Counted from the stretch's first letter, positions 36,222 to 46,300 are shown. The stretch: DNA of 64,000 nt from Fen-1273 sp963837815 (GCA_963837815.1 CAWIOS010000009.1:806001-870000), one strand, 5' to 3'. Translations and numbers: made by a program. The notes: generated from the sequence alone by a model not told the origin.

Positions 36222-38261
36222 ATGAAGCGTCTGGGCTACGTTTTTCTGGCGGTGTTGATGTCTGCTGCAGTTTCAGGCCTTGCGTTCGCGCAGCTTCCCC
36301 CCGCGCCTGTCAACCTGACCGTCCATGCAATCCCGGTCCCAACCGTCATTTTTCCCCAGAGGGTTGTTGCGTTGAACTGGGAGCTCCCGAAATTACTCCC
36401 TCCCGTGCCTGCGATGAGCAGCACGTTCAGGGTCTATCGCTCCATTGACGATTCGGTGTCGTTTGCGTATCTCAACGCGACGGACAACATGGAATACAAC
36501 GACCAGCAGGCCGTCGCCGGACATACATACTACTACTACGTAACATGGGTCTGGGTGATGCCCGATTCCACGGTCCGGGAGAGCGCGAGAAGCAATCTCG
36601 CGTGGATCAACCTCGGGCCTGCGGGGGGCGAGAAAACAGGGACGATCGTCGGAACCGTGACCGACAGCCTGACAGGGAAGCCGCTCCCGAATTCCCGCGT
36701 CATGTTTTTCCGTCCCGCCGCGCCGATTCTCTGGATACCGCAGACCTGGGCGGACACCGCGGGGAAGTATTCGGCGGTTCTTGATACCGGGACGTATCTC
36801 ATTGAATGCAATCCTCCGCTCCTGATGGTGCCCCTTGTTTCAATGATTCCGGCGTCCGGCTATCAGACGAAATGGTACAAGAATGCACGCGACGCCGCAC
36901 ATGCGACGCCGCTCGCCGTGACCGACGGCGGGACGGACACGGCCGATTTTGCGCTTGCAAAGCTCGTTCCCCCGGTCCCCGTGCATGTGCGGGGGACGGT
37001 GCTTGACTCAACGGGGAATCCTTTGAAAGCCGCGCGCGTGGTGATCATGCGGACCGTGCAGGAGACGCCCGTGATGGCCGCTGCAGGAGCGCTTGTCACG
37101 GCGCTCTCCGCGGAGACGCTTGTGGACCCCGATATGGGCTGTCTCTTTGGCGTCGCCTGGCACGGGTTGACGGATTCGTCGGGGGCATTTGATGCAACGG
37201 TGCTCTCGGGGCGCTCATACACTGCGCTTGCCGTGAAGTCGGGATACTTCCCGCAGTACTACGACCACAAGAGCACGCCTTCGGAAGCGACGGTGATACC
37301 TGTCGCGGGGGACGTGAGCGGAATAAACTTCAACCTGAATCCGCACAGGCCGCTGCAGATGTACTCGATCAGCGGCATTGTGTGGGATTCGGCGGGTGTG
37401 CGGGTTCCTTCGCGGATCATCGTGTTCCCGCTCCGGTCATATGCATCGAGGGAGGCGCGGTTCGGGTTCACCGATTCTCTCGGCGCGTACAGTGTCGGAC
37501 ACCTCCTCGCCGGGAAGTACATTCTCCTTGCGGTGCCGTTCGGCGACTATGCGCCGGCGTTCTACAAGGCCGGAGCGTTCGGCGTGCTTAGGTGGAAAGA
37601 CGCGGACACGGTGACCGTCAGCGGCGATGTCCCGGGCATCGACATCGGCGTCAAGCAGATACACTCGAATGGCGTGGCGACTCTTTCCGGCATTGTGACG
37701 GCGGGTGGCCAGGCCCAGGCGGGAGTGAACGTCGTTGTCGAGGATGCCGGTGGAGCAGTGCTCGGGTGCGGGATGACTGACGGAACGGGATCCTATGTCA
37801 TCGATGCACTCCCCGCGGGTGCGGTGACAATCACCGCGGACCTGGTGGGGTATGACGACGGTGTGCAGGCGACGAGCGTGGGCGCCTCCGAGTTTGTGAT
37901 GACGCAGGACTTCGCGCTCGGGGTCACGTTGTCAGTTTCGCCTTCCGGCGGCGCCGGTGTTCCCGCGTCGTACGCGCTGGGGCAGAACTATCCGAATCCG
38001 TTCAACCCTTCGTCCCGGATAGACTTTTCGCTCCCGGTTGCGGGGACGGCAACGATGAAGATATTCAACCTGCTCGGGCAGGAGGTAGTGACACTCGTGA
38101 ACGGTCCCCTTGCGTCGGGGACGCACGAAACAGTGTGGGACGGGCGTGATGCAGCGGGGAGGGTGGTCTCAAGCGGTGTCTACTTCTATCGACTCGAGGT
38201 GAGGGGACCGGACGGAGGTGCGGCGTTCTCGGCGATGAAGAAGATGGTGCTTCTGAAGTAG
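36222..38261 (+). CDS. Secreted multi-domain protein with T9SS type A sorting domain
   Basis: A 679-residue exported protein with a signal peptide (about 1-23, ending AFAQ). After an FN3-like segment (about 25-125) come at least three carboxypeptidase-regulatory-like beta domains, for example GTIVGTVTDSLTGKPLPNSRV near 140, VRGTVLDSTGNPLKAARV near 255 and ISGIVWDSAGVRVPSRI near 385, with another near 490. The C-terminal 90 residues are a T9SS sorting domain: YALGQNYPNPFNPSSRIDF near 590, then a FlgD-like fold ending in VYFYRLE...KKMVLLK. The protein should cross the outer membrane by type IX secretion and stay on the surface. No T9SS machinery gene lies in the window. Confidence 0.87.
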   Translation: MKRLGYVFLAVLMSAAVSGLAFAQLPPAPVNLTVHAIPVPTVIFPQRVVALNWELPKLLPPVPAMSSTFRVYRSIDDSVSFAYLNATDNMEYNDQQAVAGHTYYYYVTWVWVMPDSTVRESARSNLAWINLGPAGGEKTGTIVGTVTDSLTGKPLPNSRVMFFRPAAPILWIPQTWADTAGKYSAVLDTGTYLIECNPPLLMVPLVSMIPASGYQTKWYKNARDAAHATPLAVTDGGTDTADFALAKLVPPVPVHVRGTVLDSTGNPLKAARVVIMRTVQETPVMAAAGALVTALSAETLVDPDMGCLFGVAWHGLTDSSGAFDATVLSGRSYTALAVKSGYFPQYYDHKSTPSEATVIPVAGDVSGINFNLNPHRPLQMYSISGIVWDSAGVRVPSRIIVFPLRSYASREARFGFTDSLGAYSVGHLLAGKYILLAVPFGDYAPAFYKAGAFGVLRWKDADTVTVSGDVPGIDIGVKQIHSNGVATLSGIVTAGGQAQAGVNVVVEDAGGAVLGCGMTDGTGSYVIDALPAGAVTITADLVGYDDGVQATSVGASEFVMTQDFALGVTLSVSPSGGAGVPASYALGQNYPNPFNPSSRIDFSLPVAGTATMKIFNLLGQEVVTLVNGPLASGTHETVWDGRDAAGRVVSSGVYFYRLEVRGPDGGAAFSAMKKMVLLK

Positions 38262-38288
38262 TGGGGGGACCCGCGGCACACGCAAAAA

Positions 38289-38316
38289 GGGGCCCCGGGA
38301 GCGATCCCGGGGCCCC
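38289..38316. terminator. Bidirectional terminator hairpin between convergent genes
   Basis: A perfect 12-bp stem GGGGCCCCGGGA (38289-38300) / TCCCGGGGCCCC (38305-38316) closes a GCGA (GNRA) tetraloop. On the minus strand it is followed by CTTTTTGCG, so it best serves the minus-strand sigma/PDZ operon, but it also ends the plus-strand gene. Confidence 0.88.
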
Positions 38317-38336
38317 TCCGTTACTTGGGTCTTTGT

Positions 38337-39335
38337 TCAGCTTGCGACGCTTCTCAGCTTCCTCCCCAGGTCCCGGACCTCTGCCCTGATCCGGTCACCG
38401 AGTGACCGGAACTCCTCCTTCACCCTCTCCATCTCCTTCTTCAGAACGCTCCGGCTTTCGCGCATGCGCGTGTCGTCGTAAAATCCGTTGTTGAAATCGC
38501 CCCGGAATTCACCGTTGAAATTGAACATCCTGTCCCCGCTTTCCCGGTCTCCCTCTGATTCCACGGTGAGCGTCACGTGAGCGCCTTTGCGCAGAACGCC
38601 GAATTCGACCTTCTCCCCCTTCTTCACCCCCTCGAGCGCCTCGGCGATGTCATCGGTCGTCTCGACGTCCTCTTTCCCCGCTTTGATGATGACGTCCCCC
38701 GCCTTGAATCCCCCCTTCTCGCCGGCGCTTTCCCGCTCGACGTTCTCCACGAGAACCCCTCTGCCGTTCGGGGCGCCGAAATACTCACCGAGCTGCTTGT
38801 TCAGGTCGGTCAGCTCGAGTCCCTCTATCCCTTCCTCACGGAATATGCGGACGCGCGGCATCCGCGCCATGTGCGGCATCGGAGGGATGTGAGGCATCAT
38901 AAACCTCCCGGGACTGTGGAATGAGAACTCCCTGCGGGGGGGTTTCTCGAGCGTGACCTGGAGCGTCTTCTTTTCCGCGCCGCGGTAGAACGTGACCCCC
39001 GCCTGATCGCCGGGAGCCGCTCCGCGGACGGCCTCGAAGAGGTCGTCCGCATCGTCGATGGTCTTTCCGTTGAAATCCACGATGATGTCATCCTCTTTGA
39101 TTCCCGCTTCGTCCGCAGGACTCTCGCGTGTGACGCCGTTGACGAGCGCGCCGGACTTTATGTGAAGGTCCCTCTCCCGCGCAAGCCTGGGCGTGACGTC
39201 CTGGATCGAGACGCCAAGCCACCCGTGTCCTCCGTTCCCTTTCTCCCCGTTCCCGGTTCCTTTGGTCCGTGCGGCGGGCGTCCCCGCCGCCGTCAGGATC
39301 GCAAGAAGGAGCGCTGCTGCGGCAACGTGTTTCAT
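38337..39335 (-). CDS. Exported protein with two PDZ domains and no protease domain
   Basis: A 332-residue protein with a signal peptide (MKHVAAAALLLAILTAAGTPAA). PDZ domain 1 is at about 40-125 (GWLGVSIQDVTPRLARERDL, then ADEAGIKEDDIIVDFNG) and PDZ 2 at about 150-260 (GRGVLVENVERESAGEKGGFKAGDVIIKAG). A Met/Pro/His-rich linker (MMPHIPPMPHMARMPRVR) separates them, and a charged coiled coil ends the protein. HtrA/DegP proteases have such PDZ pairs but the trypsin-like domain is missing here. As last gene of the sigma/anti-sigma operon it may bind unfolded C-termini and signal envelope stress; that is inference. A GGAGG site precedes ATG 39335. Confidence 0.82.
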   Translation of the reverse strand: MKHVAAAALLLAILTAAGTPAARTKGTGNGEKGNGGHGWLGVSIQDVTPRLARERDLHIKSGALVNGVTRESPADEAGIKEDDIIVDFNGKTIDDADDLFEAVRGAAPGDQAGVTFYRGAEKKTLQVTLEKPPRREFSFHSPGRFMMPHIPPMPHMARMPRVRIFREEGIEGLELTDLNKQLGEYFGAPNGRGVLVENVERESAGEKGGFKAGDVIIKAGKEDVETTDDIAEALEGVKKGEKVEFGVLRKGAHVTLTVESEGDRESGDRMFNFNGEFRGDFNNGFYDDTRMRESRSVLKKEMERVKEEFRSLGDRIRAEVRDLGRKLRSVAS

Positions 39336-39375
39336 CGTTATCCTCCGTGTAATAATGTTTTTCCTGCCCTGTTCT

Positions 39376-40560
39376 CTACTGTCCCTTGAGTATTTCGTAC
39401 AGCGCGGACCGCGCACTTTCCCCTCCGATGCTGCCGAGGTAGTACACCGCGTCCCTGCGGAGATCGTAGTCGTCGTCCGTGAGAGCCACCCTCTTCAGAA
39501 ACTCGACGGCCCTGTCGTTGCCGATATCCGCGACGGTGTACACGATCGTCCGGCGCTGATTCGAGCGGGATTTCGGGAGCGACCGGAAGAGGTCCTCAAG
39601 GACCGTCACGCGACGATTCTTGTCGCTTCCGTGTTCGCCGATGTAGTCGATGGCAAGCCCCTGCAGGTCGGCGCTCGTGTCCTTCTTCGCGATCTCCACG
39701 AAGACGCCGAGCGCGTCATGCCGTGTAAAACCCGAGAGGGCGTCCATTGCCGCTTCCCTCAGGGGGTGGACCGCGCGCGTGTCGAGCGCCACCTCCCGGA
39801 GCGTCGAGAACGATTTGTCGTCTTCACGGGTCTCTCCCAGTGCATACAGGGCGTCCATTTTCAGGCGGGTCGCGTCGTCAAGTTTTTCCTCCTCCCGCCA
39901 CTCCGCGAACGGGCCTGTGGCGCGGAGCGCTCCGATGTGCGAGAGATGCTGCATCTCCCTTTTCATCTGGCGGAGCATCATTCCCGTGTTGGGCGCCACG
40001 GCGAACGCCATCGGGCGCCGCGGTGCCGCGGGGGGGACGATCGCCGCCGGTCCGGGTTCCGGCGCAGGCGCCGGCTCCGGCATGTCCATCTGGAGCGCAT
40101 TCAGGTCGGCGACGGCGTCGTCGTAGTACGAGCTCTCCGCGTGGTCCCTGATAAACTGCTTGTACTCCTCGATCGCCTTTTTCCTGTCCGAGCTGCGCAG
40201 GCTGTAGGCGGTCCAGTACCTTGCGTCGTCCGCGTACGAGCTCGAGGGGAATTTTGTGAGAAGCTCTTCAAACTTCTTCCGCGCCGCGGCGTATTTTTCC
40301 TCCAGGACAAGAGCGTATCCCTCCTTGTACAGCGCATAGCCGGCGTCGTTCTTGTCGTCCTCGCGGGCGGCCGGACGGCACCACGCTGGCGGGTTGTTCC
40401 ACGCTGGCGGGTTGTTCCACGCCAGCACCGCGACGTTCCGGCTTGCCGCATCCGGCAGGATTTTCTCCCCGGCGCCAGGGGCTGGCGTTTGCGCGCGCCC
40501 CCCCGGGGAAAAAAGGATGAGTGCGGCCACAAACGTCCATATGCGGTCTCGTGTTTTCAT
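39376..40560 (-). CDS. Exported TPR plus HEAT-repeat protein
   Basis: A 394-residue protein with a signal peptide (about 1-23, FSPGGRAQ). Residues about 70-160 contain TPR-like helices of the BamD/YbgF type (YALVLEEKYAAARKKFEELLTKFPSSSYADDA). A Pro/Ala-rich linker follows (about 160-185), then HEAT-like repeats from about 225 to 390 (LREAAMDALSGF, AIDYIGEHGS, RRDAVYYLGSIGG). A short in-frame tandem repeat near residues 47-60 encodes AWNNPP twice and then AW. Its ATG overlaps the anti-sigma stop by four bases (ATGA), so the two are translationally coupled. The role is probably protein-protein contact in the periplasm, perhaps as an anti-sigma partner. Confidence 0.75.
   Translation of the reverse strand: MKTRDRIWTFVAALILFSPGGRAQTPAPGAGEKILPDAASRNVAVLAWNNPPAWNNPPAWCRPAAREDDKNDAGYALYKEGYALVLEEKYAAARKKFEELLTKFPSSSYADDARYWTAYSLRSSDRKKAIEEYKQFIRDHAESSYYDDAVADLNALQMDMPEPAPAPEPGPAAIVPPAAPRRPMAFAVAPNTGMMLRQMKREMQHLSHIGALRATGPFAEWREEEKLDDATRLKMDALYALGETREDDKSFSTLREVALDTRAVHPLREAAMDALSGFTRHDALGVFVEIAKKDTSADLQGLAIDYIGEHGSDKNRRVTVLEDLFRSLPKSRSNQRRTIVYTVADIGNDRAVEFLKRVALTDDDYDLRRDAVYYLGSIGGESARSALYEILKGQ
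40381..40422. repeat. 18-bp in-frame tandem repeat within the TPR/HEAT gene
   Basis: The unit CCACGCTGGCGGGTTGTT occurs at 40381-40398 and 40399-40416, identical in both copies, followed by the partial copy CCACGC (40417-40422). Because 18 is a multiple of three the reading frame is kept. GCTGGCG and CGCCAGC arms around it can pair. Confidence 0.9.
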
Positions 40561-41357
40561 TGCGTGTCCCTTTCCCGTGCCGCCGCGGCAAGCGCCGATT
40601 CGGTCATCCGTATCTTGAAGAGGAGGTTATGGTCGCGTATCCCCGAACGGATGATCTCCACGTCCGGGACGTCATGCCTCCTGTCGCTGTTTGCGAGTTC
40701 GATGAGTATCTTCTCAAGGTCTCCGACGAGTTTCGCCGACCGGGGGTCAAGAGGCTGTCTCTTCAGATCTCTCGCCTCGTGCACGAGCTCGCGCGACTGG
40801 CGGCGCTCGACGGTCAGATCGAACATGTTATCGTCGCCGGTCCTCATGTTGGATACCCCGACGAGAAGGACCCGCGACTTCTTCAGGTAATCGTGGAGCT
40901 GCAGCCCCGCCGGCTCCAGCCTTCCGGCCTGCACGTCCGGCGCAATGGAATTCCCGGGCGCCACAGGCGCCGTCAGGGTGGCGGGGCGCAGGAGAATGAG
41001 TGCCGCCAGCGCAATTGCCGCCAGTGCGCCGCTCCCTGCGAGGAGGGGTTTTCGGTTGAAATGGACAAACGAACTGATCCGGTCGGCGGCGGCCGCGAAA
41101 ACAGATGAACGGCTCCTCCCCGCCGTCTCGATCCGCTCTTCCACGCGTGAGGGGAACGAAGCCCAGAACTTCTCATCCTGTTCGTCGCTCGGGAGTTTCC
41201 CCCTCCCGGGAAGCAGCGCGATCGCCTCCCTCAGCATGCGGAGATCCTCCCGGCAGGCGGCGCATCGGGCGATATGTTCCTCGACCGCTCCCGCCTCTTC
41301 ACGGGGGATGCCTCCTGTCAGATACTCAAACAGTTTTTCCCGTACATGTGCGCTCAC
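40557..41357 (-). CDS. Transmembrane anti-sigma factor with zinc-binding HxxxCxxC motif
   Basis: A 266-residue membrane-bound anti-sigma factor. The N-terminal zinc anti-sigma domain has H28-x3-C32-x2-C35 (EEHIARCAACRE). One transmembrane helix lies near 104-126 (LLAGSGALAAIALAALILL), leaving about 140 residues in the periplasm. The start is GTG 41357, which overlaps the sigma factor stop as GTGA and has AAGGAC upstream; the frame stays open further upstream but that part lies inside the sigma gene. It should hold the ECF sigma factor inactive until an envelope signal arrives. Its stop overlaps the next ATG. Confidence 0.88.
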   Translation of the reverse strand: MSAHVREKLFEYLTGGIPREEAGAVEEHIARCAACREDLRMLREAIALLPGRGKLPSDEQDEKFWASFPSRVEERIETAGRSRSSVFAAAADRISSFVHFNRKPLLAGSGALAAIALAALILLRPATLTAPVAPGNSIAPDVQAGRLEPAGLQLHDYLKKSRVLLVGVSNMRTGDDNMFDLTVERRQSRELVHEARDLKRQPLDPRSAKLVGDLEKILIELANSDRRHDVPDVEIIRSGIRDHNLLFKIRMTESALAAAARERDTQ

Positions 41358-41905
41358 GCGAGGTCCTTTTGAAGATAGTCGAGCTTTGTTCTGAGTTTCT
41401 TGAGACCACGGAACAGGTGAGTCTTCACCGTCCCTTCCGAGCACTGGAGTATCCGGCTCACCTGTTTCGTCGAGAGCCCGTCGATATGCCGGAGTATCAC
41501 GACCGCACGTTGAAGCGTCGGGAGTTCGTGGAGCGCCCGTTCGACGTGCTCGCTCATGTCTTCACCATGCGCATCCCCCCCGGCAGCTCCTGCCATGACG
41601 GCGTCATCCGCACGCACCTCCCGTTCGCCGCGTGTGCGGTTCTGCTTCGACCGGTTTATCGCCAGGTTCATCACGATCCGGTGAATCCAGGTGCTGAACT
41701 CCGCGTCCCCCCTGAAGGAGGTGAGAGCCCTGTGTGCACGGAAGAATGCATCCTGCGCCACATCTGCGGCGTCCTCGTGGTTGCCGACAAATCCGAACGC
41801 GACATTGTACGCGTGCTTCATATGTCGTTCCACAAGAACCCGGAAAGCCTCCTGGCTCCCCTTACGTGCCCGGTGTATCAGTTGCTGCTCGTCGGCAGCG
41901 GGCAT
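41354..41905 (-). CDS. ECF-family RNA polymerase sigma factor
   Basis: A 183-residue sigma factor of the RpoE/SigW type. Region 2 spans about 20-90 (AYNVAFGFVGNHEDAADVAQDAF; FSTWIHRIVMNLAINR). Region 4 spans about 120-175 (LPTLQRAVVILRHIDGLSTKQVSRI; SEGTVKTHLFRGLKKLR) and contains the -35 recognition helix. ATG 41905 is preferred to a TTG 33 bases upstream because it has an AAGG-type site and gives the usual family length. It leads an operon with its anti-sigma factor, a TPR/HEAT protein and a double-PDZ protein. Autoregulation is usual in this family but no matching promoter was identified. Confidence 0.92.
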   Translation of the reverse strand: MPAADEQQLIHRARKGSQEAFRVLVERHMKHAYNVAFGFVGNHEDAADVAQDAFFRAHRALTSFRGDAEFSTWIHRIVMNLAINRSKQNRTRGEREVRADDAVMAGAAGGDAHGEDMSEHVERALHELPTLQRAVVILRHIDGLSTKQVSRILQCSEGTVKTHLFRGLKKLRTKLDYLQKDLA

Positions 41906-42025
41906 GTCTTGACCTTGCTGTGGGGGTCGTTCTTTCAATTAGACATCGGGGGGGAAAGATCGGTTGACAGCAGTTCGGGATGGTAAGAAAATTCACTGTT
42001 GCGGGGGAGGAGGGGCGGAGCTCCT

Positions 42026-42054
42026 GAGGGGGACGAATTCGGTCCGTCCCCCTC
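42026..42054. terminator. Strong hairpin after the RND operon
   Basis: GAGGGGGACG (42026-42035) and CGTCCCCCTC (42045-42054) form a perfect 10-bp stem with a 9-base loop, 20 bases beyond the end of the minus-strand tolC-like gene. There is no T-run, so the terminator call is tentative. Confidence 0.45.
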
Positions 42055-42074
42055 ACAAAGGGGGTTGTCCCCCC

Positions 42075-43379
42075 CTAATTCCCCGGAGGCGGAGGCACCA
42101 CGCTCAGCCCCATCGCGCGCCGCAGCCTGACGAGGCCGGTCCTGTAGTCGAACTGTGCCTGTATGTCGGTGATTTCCGAATTGGAAAGCGTGAGACGTGC
42201 GTCGGACTCGTCAAGCGAAGTCGCCACCCCCGCGGCGTACTGGCGCTCGACAAGGTTCAGGTTCTCCGCCGATTCCTGGACGAGCTTCGCTGTTGCGACC
42301 GCCCGCTCGGCTGCTTCCCGGACGGAGAGCCACTGCTGCTCGACCTCCAGCATGACGCTCTCTGCGAGCACGTCCAGATTCGCCTGTGCGATGTCCCGGT
42401 TTGCTTCGGCCTGCTCGACCCCGGCATCAAAGGCAAACCCCTGGAATATCGGGAGCGTAAAGGTCACTCCGGCGTTCCAGTGGCTCAAGAGCGGGAAATC
42501 GAACGCCGACCATATGTACCCGCCCGAGAGCGCAACCGTCGGAAGGTGCTGTCCCCACGCCGCGGTGACACCCGCCTTCCCGGCCTCGAGCCGGGCCCGC
42601 GCCGCGGCGAGCTCGGGGCGGTTCCCGAGGGCCTGGACCCGCGCCTCCCGGAGCGACGTGAACGTGGCCGGGAGCGTGAACGAATCCACGACCGCGTAGT
42701 CGTTCTGCGGATGAACCCCCATCGTGTTCTCGAGCTGGAGCCTGGCCAGCCGGAATGCGTTTCTCGCCTGTATCAGGTTCACGTTGGCGTTCAGCGAGTC
42801 CACTTCCGCTTTTGTCACGTCAAGCTGCGGGCGTCTCCCGGTGGCAAAGAACGCCCGAGTCTGTGCGAGGTGGCGGGCTGTCGAGGCGAGCGCCTCTTCG
42901 TTGACCGTGACGACCCGCCGCGCTTCCAGGAACGTGACGTAGGCGACCTCCGTATTTACGGCGAGTATCTCGACGGATGACGCATAGTCCCCCCGCGCGG
43001 CGTCGGCAAGGTAGCCGTTCTGCGACACCCTCCCGCTCGTCTTCCCGAAATCCCAGACGTTGAGCGTCCCGGCCAGCCCGGCGGCATAGCTGCTGTAAAA
43101 CCATTTCGTGGGGGAGAATGCGGGGCTGATGAGTATCACTCCCCCCGTGCGCGTATCCGATGCACTGAACGCGACGGAGGGGAGGTACCCTGCGACCGCC
43201 AGCTTCAGCCCGGCGTCCGCGGCTCGGACCCCGGCGATTGAGCCGTGGAGCGAGGGCTGATTCCGGATGGCAAGCGTGACGGCGCGCTCCAGCGTAAGCG
43301 TGTCGATCTGCTGCGCGGGGGCACGTCCCGCCCACGAGGCGGCGAGAGACACGATGAGGAAATACGGGAAAGGTCTCAC
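42075..43379 (-). CDS. TolC-family outer-membrane efflux protein (RND operon)
   Basis: A 434-residue outer-membrane channel with a signal peptide (MRPFPYFLIVSLAASWAGRAPAQ). Two OEP repeats: LTLERAVTLAIRNQPSLHG near 28 and the second from about 225 (FTSLREARVQALGNRPELAAARARLEAGKAGV). The typical YAAGVATSLDESDARL turn lies near 380. The start codon is 2 bases after the stop of the RND pump gene, so all three efflux genes are one operon. It is only distantly like the TolC-type protein at 21.3 kb. Confidence 0.9.
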   Translation of the reverse strand: MRPFPYFLIVSLAASWAGRAPAQQIDTLTLERAVTLAIRNQPSLHGSIAGVRAADAGLKLAVAGYLPSVAFSASDTRTGGVILISPAFSPTKWFYSSYAAGLAGTLNVWDFGKTSGRVSQNGYLADAARGDYASSVEILAVNTEVAYVTFLEARRVVTVNEEALASTARHLAQTRAFFATGRRPQLDVTKAEVDSLNANVNLIQARNAFRLARLQLENTMGVHPQNDYAVVDSFTLPATFTSLREARVQALGNRPELAAARARLEAGKAGVTAAWGQHLPTVALSGGYIWSAFDFPLLSHWNAGVTFTLPIFQGFAFDAGVEQAEANRDIAQANLDVLAESVMLEVEQQWLSVREAAERAVATAKLVQESAENLNLVERQYAAGVATSLDESDARLTLSNSEITDIQAQFDYRTGLVRLRRAMGLSVVPPPPGN

Positions 43380-43380
43380 G

Positions 43381-46300
43381 TCAGGCGTCCTCTCCGGGAG
43401 TCCTGATCTCCCTCTTGAGCCGGTTCTCGAAGACGATGTAGAGCGACGGCACGAAGAAAAGCGTCAGGGTCGTGGAGACCGTGAGCCCGCCGATCACTGC
43501 GATTGCGAGGGGCGCCTGCGTCGATTCCCCCCCGAACCCGATCGCCATCGGGATCAGACCCAGAACCGTCGCGATGGACGTCATGAGTATGGGTTTCAGG
43601 CGTGTTCTCCCCGCCTTCACGACCGCCTCCTCGAGCGGGACCCCCTTCTGCCGGAGCCTGTTCGTGAAGTCGACGAGGAGGATTCCGTTGCTGACGACGA
43701 TGCCGACCATGACGATGACCCCCTGGAACGATGTCACCGAGAGCGTCGTCCGTGTCAGGAAGAGCATCCAGAGCACGCCGACGATCCCCAGCGGGACCGT
43801 GAACATGATGATGAACGGGTCGACGAGCGACTGGAACTGGGAGGCCATCACAACGTAGACGAGTACGATGGCGAGGGCGAACGCCATCCCCAGGTCCCGG
43901 AACGTCTTGTTCTGTTGTGCAACGTTCCCGCTCTGGCGGATCTCGAACCCCGGCGGGAGTGCGAGTTTGTCGATCTTCTGCTGTATCGCGGCCGCCACCG
44001 TGCCGAGGTCGGAACCCTGGACGTTGGCGGTGACCTCAACGAGCCGCTGCTGGTATTTCCTGTCGATCTGGACAGGCACGTTGTCCTTGATGATCGTCGC
44101 GACGTTCCCCAGGAGGACCGGCTGCCCGTTGTCCGCCGTCAGGACGATGTTCCTCAGGTCTTCGATCCGGGACCGGTAGTCCTCGTTGAGACGGACAAGG
44201 ATATTGTACTCGTTCCCGGTGACAGGGTCGGTGTACATCGACGCCACGTTCCCGTTGATGCACGTGCTTATCGTGTTCGAGATGTTCGCAACGTTGATCC
44301 CGAGCGTTCCCGCCTTGTCACGATCGATCTTCACCCGGAGCTCCGGCAGATTGTCTTCCCGTGTCACCTGCACGTCGACGGCGCCGGGGGTCGCGCGGAC
44401 GATCCCGGCGACGGTTTTCGCGAGCCCGGTGCCGGCGTCGATGTCGTATCCGTTGATCTCGACGTCGATCGGCGCGTTGGAGCCGAAGTTCAGGAGGAAC
44501 CGGAGGAACCCGCTCGGGCTTATGTACATCGCGACCCCGGGAATGCGGGCGAGTTTGGGGCGGATGGCCCTGATGATCTCGAACATGTCCCGCTTTCTCT
44601 GTTCGGGTGGGACCAGAGCGACGTTGATGTTTGCCGCGTGCGTTCCTGAATTCCGTGCAAAGAGAGATCCGCTCCGTGCGGTGGGGATCCCGATGTCCGT
44701 GATGACCGACTGGATTTCGGGGATATTGTCCTGAAGGACCTTCTCGATCTGCTCGCACGTGAGCGTCGACTCCTCGATCCGCGTGCCGACGGGGAGCTTG
44801 ACGGTGATGGAAAACTGCCCCTCGTCCTGGTCCGGGAAGAACTCCGTCCCGATGAACAAGACAAGCACGAGGGAAATGATCGCGGTGGCGAATATCCCCA
44901 GGATGACCCTGAGACGGTGCCTGAGCGTCCGCCGGAGCTGCCGTTCGTACCACGCGTCGATGGCCTCGAGCATGTCGTGGGCGCGTACGCGGATCCTGTC
45001 CGGGATCGCCGCCGACTCCCTGTTCAGGTGCTTTTCCGGCGGGAGGAAGTTCAGGCACATGAGGGGCGTGACGGTCCGCGAGACGAAGAACGAACCGAAG
45101 AGTGCGACAGCGATTGTGATCGTGAGCGGGATGAAGAGGAGCTTCGCGATCCCGGTGAGGAAGACGATCGGCAGGAACACGATGACCGTCGTGAGCGTGG
45201 AGACGAATATCGGGGACGCGACCTCCTGTGCCGCCTCCAGCGTTGCCTGCATTTTCGTCTGGTCCGGCTTCCGCTCGTTGTAGTGGCGCGAGATCGCCTC
45301 AAGCTCCACGATGGAGTCGTCGACGAGCCTTCCGACGGCGAGCGCGAGCCCCCCGAACGTCATGATGTTCAGCGAGTCGCCGCCGAACCTGAACCAGATG
45401 AACGTGATCAGGATCGAAAGGGGGATCGCGACGAGGATGATGAGCGTCCCGCGCATGTTCCGGAGGAAAAGCATGATGATGATCATCGCCAGGAGGGCGC
45501 CCATCCCCGCCTCCCGCTCCAGCCCCGAGATCGTCTGCCGTATGTAGAGCGACTGATCGAACGAGATCGTCATCTTGACGTTCGGCGGGATCCCGGTGAG
45601 CTTCGGGATCGACCTGACGACGTTATCGACGACCTCGATCGTGTTTGCGTTTGCCAGCTTCTGCACCCGCATCGTCACGCCCGGCTTCCCGTCGATCCTG
45701 ACGAGCTCCGTCTGTTCCTGGTAGCTGTCGGTCACGGTACCGACGTCCCTGATCCGGACCGGGACGCCGCCCGCAACCTTCAGGACGATGTCCCCCATCG
45801 GTTCCACGACGTTGAACTGGCTCTCCGTTTTCAGCGTGTAATCGTATTTCCCGGTTTTCAGGTCGCCCGAGGGGAGTATCAGGTTTGCGTTGGCGACCGC
45901 GTTAAACACGCCGGCGACCGGGAGCCCCAGTGCCTGGAGCCGTTCCTGGTTGAGCGTGACGTGGATCTCGCGGATCCTTCCCCCCAGGACCTGCGCCTGC
46001 GCGACGCCGGAGAGGTGTTCGATCTGCGGCTCGATGGTGTTGTAGGCGAGGTCGTAGAGGTCCCTCTCGTCCATGTCCGCGGAGATTGCGATGTTGCAGA
46101 CCGGCTGGCTCGTGATGTCAAACCGGAGCGCGACGGGTGTGGAAATCCCCGTGGGGAGCTGGGTGAGGATCCTGTTGACATGCTGGACGACGTCGACGAG
46201 GCCGACGTCGACGTTCGCGTCCCACGTAAAGAATATCCGTATCGAGGAGATCCCCTCGCGCGTCGAGGAGACGACATAATCGACGTTGTTCGTGGAGGAG

